64,000 nucleotides of DNA from Bryobacterales bacterium F-183 (lineage in GTDB: Bacteria > Acidobacteriota > Terriglobia > Bryobacterales > Bryobacteraceae). Every line of letters starts with the position of its first letter. The stretch's first letter is position 1. Shown one piece after another: positions 10,193 through 17,595 of this stretch. A model generated the notes under the pieces. The model did no database searches, was not told the origin of the DNA, and saw nothing but the letters and a program-made list of their open reading frames with translations. The DNA is taken from assembly GCA_016865505.2 (NCBI GenBank), contig AP025252.1, positions 2,914,001 through 2,978,000 of the forward strand, written 5' to 3'. The position numbers were made by a program, and so were the translations under genes.

Positions 10193-11875
10193 TTACTCTT
10201 CATCGGTCACACATCCCTCGCTGGCGTTCTTCACCAGCCGGATGTACTTCGCCAGCGTACCCCGCGTCGCCTTGTACGGCGGCATCGTCCAAGCCGCACG
10301 CCGCGCCGCCATCTCGTCATCGCTGACGTCCACCGTAATCGTATTCTGCTCGGCGTCAATCGTCACGATCTCGCCATTCCGTACCAGCGCGATTGGACCG
10401 CCCTCCTGCGCTTCCGGCGTCACGTGACCAACAATGAACCCGTGCGAACCGCCCGAAAACCGACCATCGGTCATCAGCGCGACATCCTTCCCCAACCCGG
10501 CGCCCATAATCGCCGACGTCGGCGTCAGCATCTCCGGCATTCCAGGACCACCCTTCGGTCCCTCATACCGGATGATGATCACGTCACCCTTGCCGATCTG
10601 CCCGTCTTCCAGACCCTTCAGCATGTCTTCTTCGGAATCGTACACCCGCGCCGGACCCGAGAAGCGCAGGCCCTCTTTACCCGTAATCTTCGCCACCGCG
10701 CCCGCGGGAGCCAGATTCCCGCGCAGAATGCGGATGTGTCCGGTTGCCTTAATCGGGTTCGACAGCGGCTGCACAATCTGTTGACCTTCAGACAGCCCCG
10801 GCAGATCCTTCAGATTCTCCGCCAGAGTCTTGCCGGTCACCGTCATGCAGGACCCGTCAATCAGCCCCTCAGCCAACAGATACTTCAGCACCGCCGGAAT
10901 GCCGCCCACCTTCTGCAGGTCTTCCATCACGTACTTGCCGCTCGGCTTAAAGTCGGCCAGCAGCGGGATCCGGTCGCTGACTTTCTGGAAGTCATCAATC
11001 GTCAGCGGTACACCCACTGCGCGCGCAATTGCGATCAGATGCAGCACCGCGTTGGTCGACCCGCCGGTCGCACTGATCACTACCATCGCGTTCTCAAACG
11101 CCGCCCGCGTCATGATGTCGCGAGGCTTCAGGTCCAACTCCAAAAGCTTCAAAATCGCCTTGCCGGCTTCCACGCATTCCTGATGCTTCAGCGGATCCTC
11201 GGCCGGCGTCGACGAGCTATACGGCAGCGACATACCCATCGCCTCAATCGCCGTCGCCATCGTATTCGCCGTGTACATGCCGCCGCACGCACCCTGACCC
11301 GGGCACGCATGCCGCACAATCGACTGCCGCTCCGGTTCCGTAATGTTGCCCGTAATGAACTCACCGTAGCTCTGGAACGCGTTCACGATGTCCAGCTTGT
11401 TGCTCTTTTCGTTGCAACCCGCGCGAATCGTACCGCCGTACACCATAATCGACGGCCGGTTCAGCCGCCCCATCGCCATCAGGCATCCGGGCATATTCTT
11501 ATCGCAGCCCGGAATCGTCACCAGCGCGTCGTACCACTGCGCGCCCATGATGGTTTCGATGGAATCGGCAATCAGATCGCGCGACTGCAACGAAAAGCTC
11601 ATGCCGTCCGTACCCATCGAAATACCGTCGCTCACGCCGATCGTGTTGAACCGCATCGGCACCATGCCCGCGGCCACTACGCCCTCTTTAACGCGCGCGG
11701 CAAAGTCCATCAGATGCATGTTGCACGGGTTGCCCTCGTACCAAATGCTCCCGATGCCCACCTGCGGCTTGTTCATATCGGCTTCGGTCAAGCCGGTGGC
11801 GTAAAGCATCGCCTGCGATGCGCCTTGCGACTTCGGTTGTGTAATGCGGGAACTTATCTTGTTCAGTTGCGCCAT
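10193..11875 (-). CDS. ilvD: Dihydroxy-acid dehydratase
   Basis: A 560-residue IlvD/Edd-family enzyme that dehydrates 2,3-dihydroxy-isovalerate or -methylvalerate in valine/isoleucine synthesis (cytoplasm). The cysteines expected for the [2Fe-2S] cluster are present: C51 (NPCNMH), C124 ([10 protein letters not shown], also carrying the carbamylated-lysine region) and C197 ([12 protein letters not shown]). The C-terminus has [19 protein letters not shown]. Length and motifs fit IlvD of the short clade (about 560 residues) better than Edd. ATG at 11875 is only 24 bases downstream of the lytic transglycosylase gene and has no clear Shine-Dalgarno sequence. No other branched-chain gene lies in this window apart from a LeuB-like gene at 34.6 kb. 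Confidence 0.96.
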   Translation of the reverse strand: MAQLNKISSRITQPKSQGASQAMLYATGLTEADMNKPQVGIGSIWYEGNPCNMHLMDFAARVKEGVVAAGMVPMRFNTIGVSDGISMGTDGMSFSLQSRDLIADSIETIMGAQWYDALVTIPGCDKNMPGCLMAMGRLNRPSIMVYGGTIRAGCNEKSNKLDIVNAFQSYGEFITGNITEPERQSIVRHACPGQGACGGMYTANTMATAIEAMGMSLPYSSSTPAEDPLKHQECVEAGKAILKLLELDLKPRDIMTRAAFENAMVVISATGGSTNAVLHLIAIARAVGVPLTIDDFQKVSDRIPLLADFKPSGKYVMEDLQKVGGIPAVLKYLLAEGLIDGSCMTVTGKTLAENLKDLPGLSEGQQIVQPLSNPIKATGHIRILRGNLAPAGAVAKITGKEGLRFSGPARVYDSEEDMLKGLEDGQIGKGDVIIIRYEGPKGGPGMPEMLTPTSAIMGAGLGKDVALMTDGRFSGGSHGFIVGHVTPEAQEGGPIALVRNGEIVTIDAEQNTITVDVSDDEMAARRAAWTMPPYKATRGTLAKYIRLVKNASEGCVTDEE

Positions 11876-11899
11876 GGGGAAAAGGAAAGAGCCATTATC

Positions 11900-12556
11900 T
11901 CACTGGCCCCCGCCTTCTGCCTTCAGCTTGCTGTAATTGCGCAACACCCGGTCCACGTACGTGATCGTCTCGCGGTACGGAGGCACGCCCTTATACCGGT
12001 CCACCGCCCCCGGACCTGCATTGTAAGCAGCCAGCGCCTTCACCGAATCGCCGTCGTACTTGATCAGCAAATCGCGCAGGTACCGTGTCCCGGCCTCGAT
12101 GTTCTGCTCCGGGTCATTCGGATCCGCCTTCAGCGCCGCCGCCGTACCCGGCATCAGTTGCATCACCCCAATGGCGCCCTTGTTCGACACGGCATTGGTT
12201 TGGTACGCGGACTCGGCCTTGGCCACCGAATGCACAATCTCCGGAGGAAGCCCATGCTGGATGGCCGCCCGGGTCACCATCTCCTGCACACTCAGCTTCG
12301 GCTTCTGCGCCGAAACCACAGTGGCAACCACACCCGCGGCACTCGGAGGAGGCGCGACATAATCGTCCTTCTCAATCTCCTCCACCTGATCCTCGCGGAC
12401 CTCGGTGATGCCTCCAACCGTATGCAAAAGCAGTACGCCGTTCTGCCGCTCAATCTTGCTCGCCGTAATCCGAAAGCCCGTCTTCAATACAACATGCTCC
12501 GCCGCGCCCAAAGTCGCGACAGAGGCCAAAGCTAAGATTCCGGCAAAACCAACCAT
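11900..12556 (-). CDS. Lytic transglycosylase (SLT domain), exported
   Basis: A 218-residue murein-cleaving enzyme. Residues 1-18 are a signal peptide (MVGFAGILALASVATLG). A small N-terminal domain (VVLKTGFRITASKIERQNGVLLLHT) may be an SH3-like or DUF-type wall-binding part. The SLT domain follows: HGLPPEIVHSVAKAES with catalytic glutamate in KAES, then GAIGVMQLMPGTA, IEAGTRYLRDLL and ALAAYNAGPGAV. I chose ATG at 12556 because the signal peptide starts there; a GTG 17 codons upstream is open. It reads toward ilvD and is divergent from the Rrf2 gene across about 90 bases. Confidence 0.9.
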   Translation of the reverse strand: MVGFAGILALASVATLGAAEHVVLKTGFRITASKIERQNGVLLLHTVGGITEVREDQVEEIEKDDYVAPPPSAAGVVATVVSAQKPKLSVQEMVTRAAIQHGLPPEIVHSVAKAESAYQTNAVSNKGAIGVMQLMPGTAAALKADPNDPEQNIEAGTRYLRDLLIKYDGDSVKALAAYNAGPGAVDRYKGVPPYRETITYVDRVLRNYSKLKAEGGGQ

Positions 12557-12615
12557 GCGTCCGCTACTTGAGTATGACGCGCCCCAACCACGAAACGTGC
12601 ACAACACATAAAACT

Positions 12616-12635
12616 GGATATTCAGATCCAGATAT
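12616..12635. promoter_or_regulatory. Candidate Rrf2 operator
   Basis: Two overlapping imperfect dyads precede the Rrf2 gene: GGAT-N6-ATCC (12616-12629) and ATATTCAGATCCAGATAT (12618-12635). The AT-rich dyad resembles the general form of Rrf2/NsrR operators and ends 13 bases before the start codon, so autorepression is likely. The assignment is by position and symmetry only. Confidence 0.35.
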
Positions 12636-12648
12636 GCAATTATGAGGC

Positions 12649-13107
12649 ATGCTGTCCCAGACAGTCGAGTACGCCCTCCGCGCCGTCGTCGCCCTCGCCG
12701 AGCCAGACACCGCCTGGACCGCCCACGCCCTCGCCGCCAAAACCCAGGTCCCCGCCAGCTATCTTTCCAAGGTCCTGCAATCCCTCGCCAAAGCCGACCT
12801 CGTACTCGCCCAGCGCGGACGCAACGGGGGCTTCATCCTCGCCAAACCGACCTCCGCCATCACCGTACTCGAAGTCGTCAACGCCGTCGAACCCATCGAG
12901 CGCATCCAGACCTGCCCCCTCGGGCTCGCCGCCCACGGCGTCCGCCTCTGCTCGCTCCACCGCAAACTCGACGACGCCTACGCCATGGTCGAACGCGCCT
13001 TCGCCACCACCACCATCGCCAGCATCCTCGCCGAACCCAACCCCGCGCGACCCCTCTGCGCCCAGCAGGAAAAAGGAGGCTCCCTCAATGTCCTTCACGC
13101 GCACTAG
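12649..13107 (+). CDS. Rrf2-family transcriptional regulator, probable Fe-S sensor
   Basis: A 152-residue Rrf2 regulator: EYALRAVVALAE, then the winged helix (ALAAKTQVPASYLSKVLQSLAKADLVLAQRGRNGGF). The cysteines that hold the iron-sulphur cluster in IscR/NsrR are represented by C89 and C101 (QTCPLG and LCSLHRKLDD), with a third, C137, much further on, so the ligand pattern is not that of NsrR. The last 20 bases overlap the following cytochrome gene, which has its own AAAGGAGG site inside the Rrf2 frame; the two are coupled and the cytochrome is the likely target. Sensing of NO or redox state is inferred from the family. Confidence 0.9.
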   Translation: MLSQTVEYALRAVVALAEPDTAWTAHALAAKTQVPASYLSKVLQSLAKADLVLAQRGRNGGFILAKPTSAITVLEVVNAVEPIERIQTCPLGLAAHGVRLCSLHRKLDDAYAMVERAFATTTIASILAEPNPARPLCAQQEKGGSLNVLHAH

Positions 13108-14407
13108 CCTCTTCATCCTCACCGTCACCGCGCTCTTTGCCGGACTCAGCGGCTCCTACATCGTGCCCCTGGACCACACCGCCATCGAGTACACCAAGCG
13201 CCCCGTCGACGACCCTATCTCCCGCCTCCAAAAGCGCATCAACTCCGGCGACGTCAAGCTCACCTACGACCAGGACTTCGGCTATCTCCCCTCCGTCCTC
13301 AAGGCCCTCGGACTTAAGAAGGAATCGCAAATCCTCGTCTTTTCGAAGACCAGCTTCCAGGCCCCCCGCATCGCCCCACGACTCCCTCGCGCGCTCTACT
13401 TTGGCGACGACGTCTCCACCGGCTACGTCCGCGGAGGCGACGTCCTCGAGTTCGCCGCCGTCGACCCCAAGCAGGGCGTCATCTTCTACACCCTCGACCA
13501 GGAACCCACGGCCAAACCCAAGTTCGACCGTCAGGACACCTGCCTCCAATGCCACGCCACCGGAGGCACCCTCGGCGTACCCGGCCTCGTCGTCCGTTCG
13601 GTCTTCCCGGACACCTCGGGCATGCCGCAGTTCCAAGGCGGCAGCTTCATCTCGGACCATCGCAGCCCCCTCAAAGAGCGTTGGGGAGGCTGGTACGTCT
13701 CCGGCACCCACGGCACCACGCAAAAGCACATGGGCAACGCGCTCATCCGCGACAAGGAAAAGCCCACCGACCTCGACACCGAGAACACTCAAAATCAGCA
13801 GTCCTTGCAAGGTAAGTTCGACACGGGCGCCTACCTGAGCCCCCACAGCGACATCGTCGCCCTCATGACCTTCGAACACCAGACCCGCATGACCAACCTC
13901 ATCACGCGAGTCGGCTACGAGGCCCGCATGGCCCTCTCGGACAACGCCGCAATGAACCACGCCTTCGGCCGCCCAAAAGGCGAATGGAGTGACTCGACCC
14001 GCAGCCGCATCCACTCCCCCGTAGAAGAGCTGCTCGATTATCTGCTGTTCGTAGAAGAAGCCCCGCTCGCGGAACCCATAAAGGGAGTCTCCGGCTTCAC
14101 CGAGTCATTCAGCAAGGAAGGCCCCCGCGACCCCAAAGGCCGCTCCCTCCGCGACCTCGACCTGCAGACCCGCCTCCTCCGCTACCGCTGCAGTTTCTTG
14201 ATCTATTCAGAAGCGTTCGACGGCATGCCCCAAGAGGTAAAGGACCGCCTCTACCAACGCCTCTGGCAAGTGCTCACAGGAGAGGATCAAGACAAGCGCT
14301 TCGCCGCCATCCCACAATCCGAACGCGATGCCATCCGCGAGATTCTGATTGCGACCAATCACAACCTGCCAAGCTATTGGCGGGTAGCGAGCCACCGCAA
14401 TCGTTGA
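13088..14407 (+). CDS. Exported mono-haem cytochrome c protein of unknown function
   Basis: A 439-residue protein with an N-terminal signal or anchor (LFILTVTALFAGLSGSY) and one haem motif CLQCH (C152, C155, H156) in the middle. Around it are long conserved-looking blocks (HTAIEYTKRPVDDPISRL, LPRALYFGDDVSTGYV, GGTLGVPGLVVRSVFPD, GGWYVSGTHG). It is far larger than a simple electron carrier, so it may be an enzyme or a large redox partner. I do not recognise a named family with certainty; similar proteins are annotated as cytochrome c domain proteins in Acidobacteria and Planctomycetes. The 20-base overlap with the Rrf2 gene places it under that regulator. Confidence 0.82.
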   Translation: MSFTRTSLFILTVTALFAGLSGSYIVPLDHTAIEYTKRPVDDPISRLQKRINSGDVKLTYDQDFGYLPSVLKALGLKKESQILVFSKTSFQAPRIAPRLPRALYFGDDVSTGYVRGGDVLEFAAVDPKQGVIFYTLDQEPTAKPKFDRQDTCLQCHATGGTLGVPGLVVRSVFPDTSGMPQFQGGSFISDHRSPLKERWGGWYVSGTHGTTQKHMGNALIRDKEKPTDLDTENTQNQQSLQGKFDTGAYLSPHSDIVALMTFEHQTRMTNLITRVGYEARMALSDNAAMNHAFGRPKGEWSDSTRSRIHSPVEELLDYLLFVEEAPLAEPIKGVSGFTESFSKEGPRDPKGRSLRDLDLQTRLLRYRCSFLIYSEAFDGMPQEVKDRLYQRLWQVLTGEDQDKRFAAIPQSERDAIREILIATNHNLPSYWRVASHRNR

Positions 14408-14473
14408 CGTGTCAGAAGAGACCAGTTGCCTAAGCCCCTGTTGCGTGCAGCATTCATTAGGCTAGGCCTTACA

Positions 14474-14487
14474 ATGACTTAAGTCAT
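14474..14487. promoter_or_regulatory. Perfect 14-base palindrome overlapping a start codon
   Basis: ATGACTTAAGTCAT is a perfect palindrome whose last two bases are the first two of the ATG at 14486. A bound protein would cover the ribosome binding region and the start of the accessory two-gene module, so it is a natural autoregulatory operator. No Shine-Dalgarno sequence is visible besides it. Confidence 0.5.
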
Positions 14488-15301
14488 GTACCGCTCTGAT
14501 CTTGAAACGGAACTTCAGGGGCTTTCCGCAGGGATTACGATCCCGGAGTCGCTTCCACCTGAGTTGCCCCTAGCTCATCTCACCTCGGCAAGATGGCTTG
14601 CCAGCATCGTTTCGGCGGGACGCTTGATTCCCAGGGCCTGTGGAGTATTCCATCAGGATTTGTTGTACTTTTCTTACGGTGGTGTGTTTTACCGAACCTC
14701 AAAGCAGCAAACGGAAGAAGCATCAGCACTGCCGGTCGCAATGGTATTCAAACCGCAGATTGTGGATAAGTGCTCACGACTGTTCCCATTTGACTCCGGT
14801 GCAATGAAAAAGGAGCTCTTCGGTGCCGCATGGCATTCGACTATGAACCCCTTCGAAAGACGATTCGTGGTCGACGCTAGTCATAGTAGTCTCAGTGAGG
14901 CAGCAAGACTTATCGTTCATTGCTGCTATGAAAAGAATGAAAAATACCTTATGGGAGATCCGACTGCCACCTTGGTGTTCCCGTCACCTGCACTGACGGC
15001 GCTTCATAGCTTTTTGTCGGCGGATCTTTCATTGCTCAGAACGCGCCCCAATGGTGTTGATCATCGACAACGCTCAATCGAGCTTATTTCTGCAGCTGCA
15101 ATTGACCTTGCTGAAAATCTCATCTGGATAGGATTGCCAAATGTACACGTAGATCGAACTATGGCCGATATCAGACGCCTAACGCGAACAGTTCCCCAGT
15201 ACTATCCGTATAACTTTAGACGGAACTTTCATCCGGATGAGTACGCAACAGAACTCGAGACGGCTGCGCGTTCGGAAGTCATCGAAAGGTATGCCAAGTG
15301 A
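14486..15301 (+). CDS. Unrecognised 271-residue accessory protein, possible ADP-ribosyltransferase-like fold
   Basis: The protein is not one I can name. Near the N-terminus PLAHLTSARWLASIVSAGRL has the H-x-T...I-x3-G layout that opens DarT-like and other bacterial ADP-ribosyltransferase folds. It is followed by a C-x-VF-x-x-x-LLYFSYGG-x-FYR block and a VAMVFKP strand. Further on come FPFDSGA, WHSTMNPFERRFV and a C-terminal acidic helix region. There is no signal peptide or membrane segment. Sampled lines are about 40-50% GC, clearly below the neighbours. ATG at 14486 lies in a perfect palindrome. The stop overlaps the next gene by 4 bases, so the two form one module. A toxin or defence effector role is inference. 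Confidence 0.7.
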   Translation: MYRSDLETELQGLSAGITIPESLPPELPLAHLTSARWLASIVSAGRLIPRACGVFHQDLLYFSYGGVFYRTSKQQTEEASALPVAMVFKPQIVDKCSRLFPFDSGAMKKELFGAAWHSTMNPFERRFVVDASHSSLSEAARLIVHCCYEKNEKYLMGDPTATLVFPSPALTALHSFLSADLSLLRTRPNGVDHRQRSIELISAAAIDLAENLIWIGLPNVHVDRTMADIRRLTRTVPQYYPYNFRRNFHPDEYATELETAARSEVIERYAK

Positions 15302-16311
15302 ATACAGAGATCGCTCTCGATGAGTTTCGGCTTATTGGGCATGACTGTCCACTTGGCATATATCCTTCCATGGTTGTTCCCGTCGGTGTTATGAAGAATA
15401 AAGTCGCCGTTGCCTACGCAGGAAAGGAGGGTGTTGTATTCGAAGCAGTGGCCTCCAATTCGTTTTTCACGCGCTACGATCAGTCGACCATTATGGAGCT
15501 TGGTGAGTTTGATGTGCGGACGCACGGACTTTTCGCCATAAGTGAGACTGAGATCTTGATCTACCGGCTTGGGGAGGAGCCTAAGTTCTTTCAACGAATT
15601 CTGACGTCCTCAATCGCATTTAGAATGGATCCTTTCTATCGGTTCTCCTTAGCGATTGAAACGAATCGAATTTCGCTTATGCGCCCAATTTACCAAAGTT
15701 GTATAAGGCGGTTCGATCGAAACGCGCCCGAATGTCGTGAACAGTGGATCATCGCAATGGCACAAGCTAGCCCAGTCTGCGAAGCTCTCGTGCGCCATGA
15801 GTCGAGAGTCGAACGGGAGACAACCCCTCGGGCGAGATCTGTCGCTTTTCTTCAGCGATTCGAGAATGAATTGTTTGTGAATCAGCGCGAGGTTGTGGTC
15901 GACGGCAAAAAGATTAATGATGCCGCCAACAACCTTGTGCGCCAGTCTGACGACTCGCTCCTTCCGAAAGAGAATCGTTATTCGAAAGCATTGCAGCTCT
16001 CGCTTGGATCTTGGGCGCTGGGTTCGGAGGGGTCTAGCCATGTTCCAAGCCCGGTCGATGTCGCGCGCATTTCTGGATTGTCGCTACCTCACCTGGAAGT
16101 GCTAAACATCGTCCTGAGTAAGCGTACGGCCGAGGAATTTCTTGAAATGGCCACCGGTGTCAACGCTGCAGCGATGGTGAAGAAGTACGTCAGGTACACC
16201 AACTATCGAGAGCGCTTCCTGCGTCCCGTTGCCAAAGTCAATCGTCGCTTGCTATTCACGTTTGCAGAGATTCTGTCGCTTATCGGGTATTCTGGGCCGG
16301 CGACGAGTTAA
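15298..16311 (+). CDS. Unrecognised 337-residue partner protein of the accessory module
   Basis: The GTG start at 15298 overlaps the TGA of the preceding gene (GTGA), so translation is coupled. The first 150 residues look beta-rich (VVPVGVMKNKVAVAYAG, VVFEAVASN, LFAISETEILIYRL), the rest helical with many charged residues (AFLQRFENELFVNQ, FLEMATGVNAAAMVKKYVRYT, ERFLRPVAKVNRRLLFTF). No signal peptide, membrane helix, nuclease, ATPase or helix-turn-helix motif is evident. The fixed overlap suggests it is the antitoxin, immunity protein or target-sensing partner of the upstream protein, but nothing in the sequence decides between these. GC content is low as in its partner. Confidence 0.68.
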   Translation: MNTEIALDEFRLIGHDCPLGIYPSMVVPVGVMKNKVAVAYAGKEGVVFEAVASNSFFTRYDQSTIMELGEFDVRTHGLFAISETEILIYRLGEEPKFFQRILTSSIAFRMDPFYRFSLAIETNRISLMRPIYQSCIRRFDRNAPECREQWIIAMAQASPVCEALVRHESRVERETTPRARSVAFLQRFENELFVNQREVVVDGKKINDAANNLVRQSDDSLLPKENRYSKALQLSLGSWALGSEGSSHVPSPVDVARISGLSLPHLEVLNIVLSKRTAEEFLEMATGVNAAAMVKKYVRYTNYRERFLRPVAKVNRRLLFTFAEILSLIGYSGPATS

Positions 16312-16346
16312 GTTGTGTCTAAGCGTAGAGAGCACAAAAGCAATAA

Positions 16347-16362
16347 TTGTAAATCCTTACAA
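16347..16362. repeat. Inverted repeat 3' of the accessory module
   Basis: TTGTAA-ATCC-TTACAA is a perfect 6-base inverted repeat with a 4-base spacer, 35 bases after the stop of the second accessory gene. No T-run follows, so it is a weak hairpin or a protein site rather than a normal terminator. Confidence 0.4.
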
Positions 16363-16488
16363 CTGGTAGGAGCAGCCCGTCAGTTGCGACCTGCAACGCG
16401 AGTTCGTGGCGAGTTGAGGCGTTTCGCGCGTGAGGCTGCCGATAACTCCCAAGTGCCGCGTTCCGAAAGCTACTGGAACAGCCCCGCC

Positions 16489-16650
16489 TCAGCAGGCAAT
16501 CCCTAGCGCGAACGCTTCATCCCCAGCATCCACGGCATTCACCAACCTCGACGTGGAGGCGAATGCTGCAGCCGTATAGATCGCTAACGCTAGGTAAGTG
16601 AAGTCCGTGTCCTCACCCGGCGTAACGCCCACCAACCCAAAACGCTCTAC
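16489..16650 (-). pseudogene. Possible gene remnant or small protein
   Basis: Reading the minus strand between a TAG at 16663-16665 and the TGA at 16489-16491 gives about 50 residues with protein-like composition (GVTPGEDTDFTYLALAIYT, STSRLVNAVDAGDEAFALG). There is no ATG and no ribosome site; only a TTG could start it. It is either a decayed C-terminus or chance. Confidence 0.2.
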
Positions 16651-16655
16651 CCGGC

Positions 16656-17135
16656 ATGCAGCCTAGACTCGAAGACCGCCCCGAACAGTTCTACCTGGCA
16701 ATCCCCGCCACGACCAGCATGGAACAACTCGGCCAAGTCGTAACCACGCACATCCAAGAACTACAAGCTTGGTTCGCGGCCCACAACATCCAGCCCCAAG
16801 GACCACCCTTCGTACGCTACCGCGCCATCGACATGCCCGCCAGACTCGACATCGAAGTCGGCATTCCAGTCGCCGTCAATGCCAGCGCACCGCCCCACAA
16901 CCGCATCAAACAAGACACACTGCCCCAAGGACTGTACGGCGTCCTCCTGCATACAGGACCCCTCGATAAGCTTGTCGAAGCGAACGCAACGCTGCAAAAG
17001 TGGGCGGAAACCGAAGGAATGGACTGGCAATTGGACGGCACCACTTGGGCGGCGCGAACCGAAACGATGCTCACCCCGCCGGACGTCAACCCACCACAAG
17101 TAGAAATCGCGTACCTCGTGCGTGACACCCGCTAG
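16656..17135 (+). CDS. GyrI-like small-molecule-binding (SOUL/AraC effector) domain protein
   Basis: A 159-residue stand-alone effector-binding domain of the GyrI/Rob C-terminal type. The typical pattern is visible: DRPEQFYLAIPATTSM at the start, LQAWFAAHNIQPQGPPFVRYR, then MPARLDIEVGIPVA, LPQGLYGVLLHTGPLDKL and a final WAARTETMLTPPDVNPPQVEIAYLV. Such proteins bind hydrophobic cations or other small ligands, and some hydrolyse cyclopropanoids; there is no DNA-binding part here. It starts the conserved region right of the low-GC island and precedes a SnoaL-like gene by about 60 bases. Confidence 0.83.
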   Translation: MQPRLEDRPEQFYLAIPATTSMEQLGQVVTTHIQELQAWFAAHNIQPQGPPFVRYRAIDMPARLDIEVGIPVAVNASAPPHNRIKQDTLPQGLYGVLLHTGPLDKLVEANATLQKWAETEGMDWQLDGTTWAARTETMLTPPDVNPPQVEIAYLVRDTR

Positions 17136-17168
17136 AACCCAGCACTTGCCGACAAACTGTGCCACCGC

Positions 17169-17185
17169 GTATCGTATTTTGATAC
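17169..17185. promoter_or_regulatory. Candidate operator before the SnoaL-like gene
   Basis: GTATC-N7-GATAC is a perfect 5-base inverted repeat in an AT-rich patch 12 bases before the ATG at 17197. The position suits a repressor site; no cognate regulator lies next to it. Confidence 0.3.
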
Positions 17186-17196
17186 ATCAACCAACA

Positions 17197-17595
17197 ATGC
17201 TGCCAGCTGATACCGACCCCAACTCCCCCGAAGCCCGCAAAGGCATCTTCCGCACCCTCGTCGACATCTACGCCACCGGCGACCTCGACCGTCTCGACCA
17301 GGTCATCCCGCCTAACTACATCGGGCATGCCTCGGCAGGCGACCGCGACCGCGAAGGCTTCATCCAAAGCATCCGCTACTTTCACAAGCTCTTCCTCTAC
17401 ACCAAGGACTCGTTCCGTGTAGAAGACCAAATCGTAGAAGGCGAAAAAGTCGTCACCCGCATGATCGCAAACGTTCAAGTCCGCGAAACCGGCGAACCCA
17501 TCACCTTAATCGGCATCAACATCGCCCGCATCATCGACGGCATGATCGTCGAAGAGTGGAACACCTGGGAACAACTCAAGCCCGCACAAAGTTAA
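17197..17595 (+). CDS. SnoaL-like ester-cyclase family protein
   Basis: A 132-residue NTF2-fold protein. After an N-terminal helix (SPEARKGIFRTLVDIYATGDL) come IPPNYIGHASAGDRDREGFIQSIRYFHKLF, RVEDQIVEGEKVVTRMI and the terminal INIARIIDGMIVEEWNTWEQL, the pattern of the SnoaL/ester cyclase group, often annotated as predicted ester cyclase. Its reaction in non-polyketide bacteria is unknown. I chose ATG at 17197; the frame is open back to a GTG at 17122 inside the GyrI-like gene. Its TAA interlocks with the stop of the converging symporter in TTAA. Confidence 0.85.
   Translation: MLPADTDPNSPEARKGIFRTLVDIYATGDLDRLDQVIPPNYIGHASAGDRDREGFIQSIRYFHKLFLYTKDSFRVEDQIVEGEKVVTRMIANVQVRETGEPITLIGINIARIIDGMIVEEWNTWEQLKPAQS

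Larger units (their letters stand above)
16312..16655. other. Gene-free right border of the accessory island
   Basis: These 344 bases separate the accessory module from the GyrI-like gene. I see a short inverted repeat at 16347-16362 and a possible decayed minus-strand frame at 16489-16650. GC content rises back to the window norm from left to right. A 63-codon plus-strand frame at 16315-16506 has no ribosome site or coding character. No tRNA, integrase or direct repeat marking an insertion site was found. Confidence 0.5.

Noticed and set aside
10424-12535. A 703-codon plus-strand frame opposite ilvD and the transglycosylase
   Set aside because: It is the complement of two well-supported genes in a high-GC region; composition is Arg/His-rich, as expected for a shadow.
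14761-14769. A perfect DnaA-box sequence (TGTGGATAA)
   Set aside because: It lies inside a coding region, alone, 30 kb from the skew switch; one copy is expected by chance.
16315-16506. A 63-codon plus-strand frame after the accessory module
   Set aside because: No ribosome site, Arg-rich shadow-like composition, and it runs across the inverted repeat.
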